Below, piece after piece: positions 23,222 through 29,155 of a DNA stretch of 29,155 nt. The DNA is from JBILVQ01 sp044370375 (GTDB lineage: Bacteria; Bacteroidota; Bacteroidia; UBA4408), in the NCBI GenBank assembly GCA_044370375.1, contig JBILVQ010000011.1, positions 1 through 29,155 on the forward strand, given 5' to 3'. The stretch's first letter is position 1; every line of letters begins with the position of its first letter. The position numbers and the translations under genes were made by a program. The notes beneath the pieces are model-generated. The model did no database searches and was not told the DNA's origin. It worked only from the letters and a program-made list of their open reading frames with translations.

Positions 23222-24570
23222 TGGAGAAGCAGGTACAAAAAATAGTAATTGTTGGTGCCGCTGAAAGCGGTGTTGGCGCTGCTTTATTGGCTAAAGCAAA
23301 GGGTTTTGACGTTTTCGTTACAGATTTCGGCATTATCAAGGAATCCTTTAAAAAAGATTTGCTGCAGCATGAAATTCCCTTCGAAGAAGGTGGACACAAC
23401 ATGGACAAAGTGCTGTCTTACGATTTAATGATTAAGAGTCCCGGAGTTAAAGAAACAGCACCTTTGGTGAAGTCTTTTTCAGCAACAGGCAAAAGCATAA
23501 TTTCTGAAATTGAATTTGCCGCCAGGTTTACAAAGGCGAAATTAATTGGCATCACCGGTACAAATGGAAAAAGTACCACGACCCTATTAATTTATCATTT
23601 GTTACAAAAGGCCGGATATAACGTTGGTTTGGGCGGTAATATCGGTAAGAGTTTTGCGAGGTTAGTTCTTGAAAACGATTTTGATTATTACGTTCTTGAA
23701 CTGAGTTCCTTTCAACTTGACGGGATGTACAAAACCAGGTTGCATGTTTCTATTTTGCTGAATATAACACCTGATCATTTAGACCGATATAATTACGATT
23801 TAAATCAGTATGTATTATCTAAGATGAAAATATTGAATAATCAGGAACAAGCTGATTATTTTATTTACAACGCAGACGATTCCCTAATCGCCAATGCGAT
23901 GAAAAATTACGGGGGGGCGGTTCAAAAAATTCCCTTTTCACTGAACCCAATTTTGACGGAGCCATCGGCCTCCATCCAAGACGCATCTATTCACTTCAAC
24001 CTTACCAATACCTCATTTACCATGTCAATCCACGACCTAGCCTTACAGGGCAAACACAATGCTTACAATTCGATGGCTGCCGGAGTTGCAGCTAGAGTTT
24101 TAGAAATCCGAAAGGAGATCATCCGCGAAAGTCTTTCTGATTTTGTGAACATTGAACATCGTTTAGAAACCGTAACCAAAGTTCATGGCATTGAATTTAT
24201 TAATGACTCCAAAGCCACCAATGTTAACTCTACCTGGTACGCACTTGAGAGTATGAATTCTCCGGTGGTATGGATTGTTGGCGGACAGGATAAAGGAAAT
24301 GATTATGAAATGTTGACCGCTCTTGTTAAGGACAAGGTTAAGGCCATTGTGTGCCTGGGTGTTGATAATTCTAAAATTGTTAAGGCCTTTAAGGGTATCG
24401 TTGACCAAATTGAAGAATCAGGGTCGGCCGAAGAAGCAGTAAAAAAGGCTTACAGATTGGCCAAAAAAGGCGATATCGTTTTGCTTTCTCCTGCCTGCGC
24501 TAGTTTTGATTTGTTTGAGAATTACGAAGATCGAGGTCATCAGTTTAAACAAGCTGTTAGATCTCTTTAA
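23221..24570 (+). CDS. murD: UDP-MurNAc-L-alanine:D-glutamate ligase MurD
   Basis: MurD adds D-glutamate to UDP-MurNAc-L-alanine. From the ATG at 23221, which overlaps the mraY stop in TAATG, the protein is 449 residues; a longer frame from 23164 lies inside mraY. The N-terminal Rossmann domain starts KIVIVGAAESGVGAALLA. The central ATPase has GTNGKSTT at residues 113-120 and LNITPDHLDRY. The C-terminal domain carries the conserved active-site residues: R314 (EHRLE), D329, K331 and T333 (NDSKATN), the lysine of GGQDK, and SPACASFDLFENYEDRG near the end. So this copy looks fully functional, in contrast to the fragment gene that follows 9 bases later. Confidence 0.97.
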   Translation: MEKQVQKIVIVGAAESGVGAALLAKAKGFDVFVTDFGIIKESFKKDLLQHEIPFEEGGHNMDKVLSYDLMIKSPGVKETAPLVKSFSATGKSIISEIEFAARFTKAKLIGITGTNGKSTTTLLIYHLLQKAGYNVGLGGNIGKSFARLVLENDFDYYVLELSSFQLDGMYKTRLHVSILLNITPDHLDRYNYDLNQYVLSKMKILNNQEQADYFIYNADDSLIANAMKNYGGAVQKIPFSLNPILTEPSASIQDASIHFNLTNTSFTMSIHDLALQGKHNAYNSMAAGVAARVLEIRKEIIRESLSDFVNIEHRLETVTKVHGIEFINDSKATNVNSTWYALESMNSPVVWIVGGQDKGNDYEMLTALVKDKVKAIVCLGVDNSKIVKAFKGIVDQIEESGSAEEAVKKAYRLAKKGDIVLLSPACASFDLFENYEDRGHQFKQAVRSL

Positions 24571-24579
24571 AAACCTGAG

Positions 24580-25137
24580 ATGGAAAAGAAGCAAAAACCC
24601 GGTCAGCAAAGCGATAGTGTTAAAAGAGCTACATCGCTTGAAAGGATGATTAGAATTCGTCAGAATTTTGTTAAGGATCGACTTAGTAAATATGAGAACG
24701 CTAACGATGAACATTACATGGAGTCATGCGGTGTAATGAACGGGGTAAAGGTGATTAATAATTCGGGATCTGTTGATGTTGACAGTACATGGTATGCTTT
24801 GGAGCGAATAGATAAACCATGCATCTGGATTACAGGCGGTGTTGATAAAGGAGAAGATTTTTCGGTGTTAGAGGATTTGGTTTCAGAAAAGGTAAAGGCC
24901 ATTGTGTGTTTGGGCGCAAGTGCATGGAGACTTATTAGGCAGTTTGAGCATAAAGGTCCTGTTTTGTTGGTCAATGCAACTACCATTGAGGAAGCGGTTC
25001 AACATGCAGCAGTTGTAGCAAGGCCAGGAGAGACTATTTTGTTTTCACCGGCCTGTCCGAGCTATGACTTGTTTGAGAACTTTGAGCACAGAGGTGAGGC
25101 ATTTAAGAAAGCAGTGAATAAATTTTACAATGCTTGA
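24580..25137 (+). CDS. Free-standing MurD C-terminal-domain homologue lacking key active-site residues
   Basis: The 185-residue product is a copy of only the last part of MurD. Residues 22-45 match the final helix of the central domain (R22-H45 against MurD R292-H313, with a 2-residue insertion), and residues 46-183 match the whole glutamate-ligase domain. Identity to the neighbouring MurD over the first 69 aligned domain residues is about 50% by eye. MurD R314, D329, K331 and T333 become Y46, N61, G63 and V65. K90 (GGVDK), S161, N167 and F168 (SPACPSYDLFENF) are kept. The Walker A and the UDP-binding domain are missing altogether. The first 21 residues are basic, polar and unmatched. The frame is intact, begins 9 bases after murD and overlaps ftsW by 8, so it should be translated. 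It cannot be a ligase; a regulatory or scaffold role is inference. Confidence 0.85.
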   Translation: MEKKQKPGQQSDSVKRATSLERMIRIRQNFVKDRLSKYENANDEHYMESCGVMNGVKVINNSGSVDVDSTWYALERIDKPCIWITGGVDKGEDFSVLEDLVSEKVKAIVCLGASAWRLIRQFEHKGPVLLVNATTIEEAVQHAAVVARPGETILFSPACPSYDLFENFEHRGEAFKKAVNKFYNA

Positions 25138-26275
25138 ATATTTAAGAAATAATATCAAGGGCGATCGCGTTATTTGGGCGGTTGTAATTGTATTGTCTAT
25201 TATTTCGTTGTTGGTGGTTTACAGTTCTACCGGTACCCTTGCTTACAAGTATCAAAAAGGGAATACCGAGTATTATTTGATAAAGCATGGCATGATTGTT
25301 TTATTCGGTTTGTTTTTAATAATCATTACCCATAAAATTAAGTTCACCTATTTTTCAAGAATATCGCAAATAGCCATATTTTTTGCAGCACCGCTGTTGC
25401 TTTTAACGCTGGTCAAAGGAGCCAATTTGAATGAAGCAAGCAGGTGGCTTGCTCTTCCCGGAACCAGCCTAACTTTTCAAACCTCCGATTTTGCCAAGAT
25501 TGCTCTAATTGCCTATTTGGCAAGGATACTTTCCCATAAACAGGAAAGCATAAAGGATTTTAAATCGGGCTTTATTCCGGTAATGATTCCGGTGTTATTG
25601 ATTTGCGGATTAATATTACCTGCCAATTTTTCAACGGCAGCAGTTCTTTTTGCCACTTCGGTTGTAATGATGTTTATAGGAAGAGTGAATTTAAAATACA
25701 TTGCAAGTTTATTGGGAATTGGTATCGTATTGCTTGGTGTTTTTATTGCCATTGTTATTAACTCAAACAACACCGGAAGGGTGGGGACCTGGAAGAAGAG
25801 GATTGAGAATTTTTCTTCAGGCGACAGTAAGGGCAATTACCAGGTAGAGCAAGCTAAAATTGCTATTGCAACAGGAGGGATGGTTGGTAAGGGCCCGGGA
25901 AAAAGTTCTCAAAGAAATTTTTTGCCTCATCCTTATTCCGATTTTATTTATGCCATTATTATCGAAGAATATGGGATTGTATTCGCATTTTTGATAATTC
26001 TCCTCTATCTTATTTTATTGTTCCGAGGCATTAGGATTGCAGTTAAAACAGAAAAGTTGTTCGGTTCTTTGCTTGCTTTTGGCTGTGCATTTATGCTTGT
26101 GTTTCAGGCCATGATCAATATGGCCGTGGCGGTAAATTTGTTTCCGGTGACCGGTCAGCCCTTACCCATGTTAAGCATGGGTGGTACTTCCATTTGGTTT
26201 ACCTGTATCACAATTGGTGTAATACTTAGTGTCAGCAGAGCCATTGAACCCAACGAAAAATTAGCAACAGCCTGA
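25130..26275 (+). CDS. ftsW: Septal peptidoglycan glycosyltransferase FtsW (SEDS family)
   Basis: FtsW polymerises lipid II at the septum together with FtsI. The 381-residue protein has about ten membrane segments and the SEDS motifs: VVYSSTGTLAYK after the first helix, ASRWLALPGTSLTFQTSDFAK (about residues 102-122), the large periplasmic loop with GNYQVEQAKIAIATGGMVGKGPGKSSQRNFLPHPYSDFIYAIIIEEYG (about 234-281), and the C-terminal VNLFPVTGQPLPMLSMGGTS. The start overlaps the end of the MurD-like fragment gene by 8 bases, so translation of the two is probably coupled. murG begins one base after its stop. Confidence 0.96.
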   Translation: MLEYLRNNIKGDRVIWAVVIVLSIISLLVVYSSTGTLAYKYQKGNTEYYLIKHGMIVLFGLFLIIITHKIKFTYFSRISQIAIFFAAPLLLLTLVKGANLNEASRWLALPGTSLTFQTSDFAKIALIAYLARILSHKQESIKDFKSGFIPVMIPVLLICGLILPANFSTAAVLFATSVVMMFIGRVNLKYIASLLGIGIVLLGVFIAIVINSNNTGRVGTWKKRIENFSSGDSKGNYQVEQAKIAIATGGMVGKGPGKSSQRNFLPHPYSDFIYAIIIEEYGIVFAFLIILLYLILLFRGIRIAVKTEKLFGSLLAFGCAFMLVFQAMINMAVAVNLFPVTGQPLPMLSMGGTSIWFTCITIGVILSVSRAIEPNEKLATA

Positions 26276-26276
26276 T

Positions 26277-27380
26277 ATGATAAAAGTAATGATAAGCGGA
26301 GGTGGAACCGGAGGACATATTTTTCCGGCCTTGGCCATTGCCAATGCCATCAAAGAAAAATATGCCGGCAGCGAGTTTTTGTTTGTTGGGGCCATTGGAA
26401 AAATGGAGATGGAAAAAGTACCTGCTGCCGGATATAAGATAATTGGTTTACCAATTACAGGAATTGCGCGCAGCTTAAGTTTTAAAAATCTGGTTTTTCC
26501 TTTCAAGTTGTTGAAGAGTATTCGAATTTCGAAAAGACTCATTCGCGAATTTAAGCCTGATGTTGTAGTTGGTGTGGGAGGTTTCGCCAGCGGGCCTTTG
26601 TTATATGCCGCGTCAAAAATGGGAATACCTACTTTGATACAAGAGCAAAATTCTTATCCTGGAATTACCAATAAGATTCTTGCAAAACGAGTTGATAAGG
26701 TTTGTGTTGCGTATGATGGAATGGATCGTTTTTTTCCGAAAGAGAAAATAAGATTTACCGGTAACCCGATCAGGAAAGATATTACCAGCCTATCAGGAAA
26801 GCGGGAGCGGGGTTTGGAGCAATTTGGTTTTGACGGCAGCAAAAAGATAATTTTTGTAACAGGAGGAAGTCTTGGATCAAAAACACTGAATGAAAGTGCT
26901 GCGGCCGCGTTGAGAAGTTTGGAGGAAAAAGGAATACAATTGCTTTGGCAAACAGGTTTAGCTTATTCGGCACAGGCACAGGAAATGTTAAAGCATTTTC
27001 CGCAATTGAAGGCATTAAGTCTTCCATTTATTAAGGAAATGGATTATGCTTATGCCATTGCAGATGTAGTGATATCGCGAGCCGGTGCCGGTGCTCTTTC
27101 AGAATTGTGCATGGTTCAAAAAGCAAGTATTTTGGTTCCATATCCTTTTGCAGCAGAGGACCATCAAACAAAGAATGCTCAAGCCTTGGTAACCCATAAG
27201 GCTGCGCTCATGATTGCGGATCAGGAAGCACAGGAAAAATTGTTTGCAATGGCCATTGCCCTGGTGACCAATGATGAGGAACGTCAAAAGTTGGAAATGA
27301 ATATCAGCAAACTGGCGGTTTACGATGCAGCAGAAACCATTGCTAGTGAAGTTTACAATTTGGCAGGAGTGAGAAGATGA
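26277..27380 (+). CDS. murG: UDP-GlcNAc:lipid I N-acetylglucosaminyltransferase MurG
   Basis: MurG converts lipid I to lipid II on the inner face of the membrane. The 367-residue, two-lobed GT28 glycosyltransferase starts with the glycine-rich loop SGGGTGGHIFPALAIA (residues 7-22). It then has VVGVGGFASGPLLYAA and the QEQNSYPGITNK motif in the N-terminal lobe, FVTGGSLGSKTLNE opening the second lobe, the donor-binding AGAGALSE (residues 269-276), and VPYPFAAEDHQTKNA. It starts one base after ftsW and overlaps murC in an ATGA. Confidence 0.97.
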   Translation: MIKVMISGGGTGGHIFPALAIANAIKEKYAGSEFLFVGAIGKMEMEKVPAAGYKIIGLPITGIARSLSFKNLVFPFKLLKSIRISKRLIREFKPDVVVGVGGFASGPLLYAASKMGIPTLIQEQNSYPGITNKILAKRVDKVCVAYDGMDRFFPKEKIRFTGNPIRKDITSLSGKRERGLEQFGFDGSKKIIFVTGGSLGSKTLNESAAAALRSLEEKGIQLLWQTGLAYSAQAQEMLKHFPQLKALSLPFIKEMDYAYAIADVVISRAGAGALSELCMVQKASILVPYPFAAEDHQTKNAQALVTHKAALMIADQEAQEKLFAMAIALVTNDEERQKLEMNISKLAVYDAAETIASEVYNLAGVRR

Positions 27381-28798
27381 AAAAATCTCTGAGCGATATT
27401 GATTTTATTTATTTTCTCGGAATTGGAGGAATTGGCATGAGTGCTATTGCTCGCTATTTTTTAAGCAAAGGAAAAGCCGTTGCCGGCTATGATAAAACCA
27501 ATACGGTTCTTACGGAAAATTTACAGAAAGAAGGAGCTCAGATTCACTTCGATGATTCAATTGAGTTGGTGGTTCAACAGATGAAAGACTACCCAACAGA
27601 AAGAATGTTGTTTGTTTACACACCGGCAGTTCCACAAAGCAGCAACATCTATCAATATTTATTGAAAGAGGGTTTTCGCTTGTTTAAACGTTCAGAAATT
27701 TTGGGTTTGATTACCAATGACACCTACACTGCAGCCGTTGCAGGTACCCATGGAAAAACTACCACTTCTACCATGCTTGCCCATTTGCTGATTGAGGCCG
27801 GTTATCACTGTACGGCCTTTTTGGGAGGGATTTCAGGGAATTATGGAAGTAATTTTTTGTCGGAAGAAGGTGGGCCAAGATTCATCACGCACGATAAGTT
27901 TTATCCTACGGTTGTTGAAGCAGATGAATTTGACCGCTCTTTTTTACAATTAACGCCCGATATTGCTGCAATAACTTCTGTTGATCCTGATCATTTGGAT
28001 ATTTATGGGAACGGGGAGGAATTAATTCATTCTTTTCAAGATTTTTCTTCGTGTATTAAACCAGGTGGGGTCTTAATTTCCAGAAAGGGATTAAACTATC
28101 ATCCAGCTGTGCAGAAGGGGGTTGAGGTAATGACTTACTCTATTCATGAGCCGGCGGATTTTTATGCAAACGACATTCGAATACTGAATGGAAAGTATCA
28201 GTTTACGCTGCAAAGTAACATTGAAAATATCGAAGACATTCGCGTTGGGCTCCCGGGATTACACAATGTAGAGAATGCTACTGCAGCAGCTGCAATGGCC
28301 CAAAAAATGGGACTTTCAGCCGAGAGCATCAAAAAGGGTTTGCAATCTTTCAAAGGGGTAAAGCGAAGATTTGAATATATTTTCGAGGCGGGAGGAAAAG
28401 TATATATTGATGATTATGCTCATCACCCGCGCGAATTAGAAGCCTGTATTCAGTCGCTCCGTCAATTGTTTCCCGAAAGAAAGATTACCGGTATTTTTCA
28501 GCCTCATTTATTTTCCAGAACCAGAGATTTTGCAGAAGGTTTTGCAGAAAGTCTGGGGTTGTTGGATGAGCTAATGCTGATGGAAATATATCCGGCCAGA
28601 GAACTGCCGATTCCGGGAATTAATTCGACCTATTTATTGGAATTGGTAGCAATAGAAAACAAAAAACTACTTGATGCCACTCAGGTAATACAGGCCTTAG
28701 AATCGGAGTCCCTTGAGGTACTTGTAACGCTTGGAGCAGGTGATATTGACCAGTTGGTTGAGCCCATCAAGCACAAATTGCAGGAGCTTTGGAAATGA
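27377..28798 (+). CDS. murC: UDP-N-acetylmuramate:L-alanine ligase MurC
   Basis: MurC attaches the first residue (L-alanine) of the stem peptide to UDP-MurNAc. The 473-residue protein has the N-terminal nucleotide-binding motif FLGIGGIGMSAIARYFLSKG (about residues 13-32), the MurC-type P-loop GTHGKTT at 123-129, EADEFDRSFLQLTPDIAAITSVDPDHLD in the central domain, and DDYAHHPRELEACI plus FQPHLFSRTRDF in the C-terminal domain. The histidine in GTHGKTT and the YAHHP motif separate it from MurD and MurE. The start overlaps murG, and the end overlaps ftsQ, each in an ATGA. Confidence 0.97.
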   Translation: MKKSLSDIDFIYFLGIGGIGMSAIARYFLSKGKAVAGYDKTNTVLTENLQKEGAQIHFDDSIELVVQQMKDYPTERMLFVYTPAVPQSSNIYQYLLKEGFRLFKRSEILGLITNDTYTAAVAGTHGKTTTSTMLAHLLIEAGYHCTAFLGGISGNYGSNFLSEEGGPRFITHDKFYPTVVEADEFDRSFLQLTPDIAAITSVDPDHLDIYGNGEELIHSFQDFSSCIKPGGVLISRKGLNYHPAVQKGVEVMTYSIHEPADFYANDIRILNGKYQFTLQSNIENIEDIRVGLPGLHNVENATAAAAMAQKMGLSAESIKKGLQSFKGVKRRFEYIFEAGGKVYIDDYAHHPRELEACIQSLRQLFPERKITGIFQPHLFSRTRDFAEGFAESLGLLDELMLMEIYPARELPIPGINSTYLLELVAIENKKLLDATQVIQALESESLEVLVTLGAGDIDQLVEPIKHKLQELWK

Positions 28799-29155
28799 AG
28801 GGAAGAATAAAAAAAATATTGTTTGGATTTTTTATTTTGCTTTCGCTAAGTTTATTAGTGGCATTTGCCAATAGTACAGCAAATTCAGCCTTGTGCAACA
28901 AAGTTGAGATTAATTTGGAGGGAAATGAAAACGATCCGTTTATTGACCCAACGGATATAAAAACCTTAATGATGGAACAAGGAAAACCGATTGAGGGCAA
29001 TTACCTGAGTTCAATTTCAAGTGATCAATTGGAGCGGACGTTTGATAATCATTCGCACATTTTAAAGTCGGAAGTAACGAAGAATTATGATGGCACTTTG
29101 GAGGTGACTGTAACCACAAGGCGACCCATTGCCCGGATTATTAACTTTAAAGGAG
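28795..29155 (+). CDS. ftsQ: Cell division protein FtsQ (partial, C-terminus beyond the window)
   Basis: FtsQ is a bitopic division protein that links FtsB-FtsL to the rest of the divisome. The window holds 120 codons from the ATG at 28795, which overlaps the murC stop. A short basic tail (MKGRIKK) is followed by one membrane helix (about residues 8-25). A POTRA-like domain follows: CNKVEINLEGNENDPFIDPTDIKTLM, then LERTFDNHSHILKSEVTKNYDGTLEVTVTTRRPIARI, the typical end of the POTRA and start of the beta domain. Position after murC matches the Bacteroidota order; ftsA and ftsZ probably follow outside. Confidence 0.88.
   Translation, partial: MKGRIKKILFGFFILLSLSLLVAFANSTANSALCNKVEINLEGNENDPFIDPTDIKTLMMEQGKPIEGNYLSSISSDQLERTFDNHSHILKSEVTKNYDGTLEVTVTTRRPIARIINFKG

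Noticed and set aside
24580..25137. Reading the MurD-like fragment as a dead pseudogene of murD
   Set aside because: The frame is open over its whole length, gene junctions on both sides have operon-like spacing (9-base gap, 8-base overlap), and substitutions are concentrated in active-site residues while the fold motifs remain. Decay would scatter changes and introduce stops.
1..29155. Search by eye for tRNA or rRNA genes, CRISPR arrays, insertion sequences and phage attachment sites
   Set aside because: No cloverleaf-like sequence, phased repeats, transposase frame or integrase was seen; almost all of the window is covered by conserved genes.

Overview
The window comes from the chromosome of a member of the Bacteroidota. 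Three things show this: a complete porP-gldKLMN set (type IX secretion and gliding motility, confined to this phylum), A/T-rich leaders with few Shine-Dalgarno sites, and a near-perfect Bacteroidota promoter (TTTG, 20 bases, TACCTTTG) in front of miaB. The genes are vertical housekeeping types; I see no insertion sequence, phage, tRNA, rRNA or CRISPR array. I cannot name the genus.

Layout. Positions 1-6319 are on the minus strand. Reading in the direction of transcription they are miaB, a sigma-54 activator without a sensor domain, the LPS-assembly lipoprotein lptE, a conserved TPR protein of unknown role, and secG, all touching or overlapping and closed by a hairpin terminator at 1741-1765. 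Beyond it lie a substrate-binding lipoprotein and the start of its ABC permease, which runs off the left edge. From 6483 everything is on the plus strand: topA and an arginase-fold protein that has lost half of its metal ligands; then porP/sprF, gldK, gldL, gldM and gldN, ended by a strong terminator at 16212-16246. After a 393-base gap with a probable MraZ operator comes the division and cell-wall (dcw) cluster: mraZ, rsmH, ftsL, ftsI, murE, mraY, murD, a MurD-like fragment gene, ftsW, murG, murC and ftsQ, which is cut by the right edge.

How the parts work together. The gld block encodes the inner-membrane motor (GldL, GldM) and the periplasmic/outer-membrane ring (GldK, GldN) of the T9SS, plus a PorP/SprF-type outer-membrane partner. 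The dcw block makes the peptidoglycan precursor (MurE, MurD, MurC, MraY, MurG) and the septal machine that polymerises and cross-links it (FtsW, FtsI, FtsL, FtsQ). MurE has the DNPR motif, so the third peptide residue should be meso-diaminopimelate.

The most unusual item is the 185-codon gene at 24580-25137, between murD and ftsW. It is a free-standing copy of the MurD C-terminal domain, with the last helix of the central domain attached. It is about half identical to the neighbouring MurD, yet the conserved R, D, K and T around the active site are replaced, while the later K, S, N and F are kept. It has an open frame and overlaps ftsW by 8 bases. It looks like a retained pseudo-enzyme or regulatory domain inside the cell-wall operon, and I know of no description of such a protein. 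Secondary items are the pseudo-ureohydrolase behind topA, the three 10-base-phased TGGK repeats before mraZ, and the sensorless sigma-54 activator in an envelope operon.
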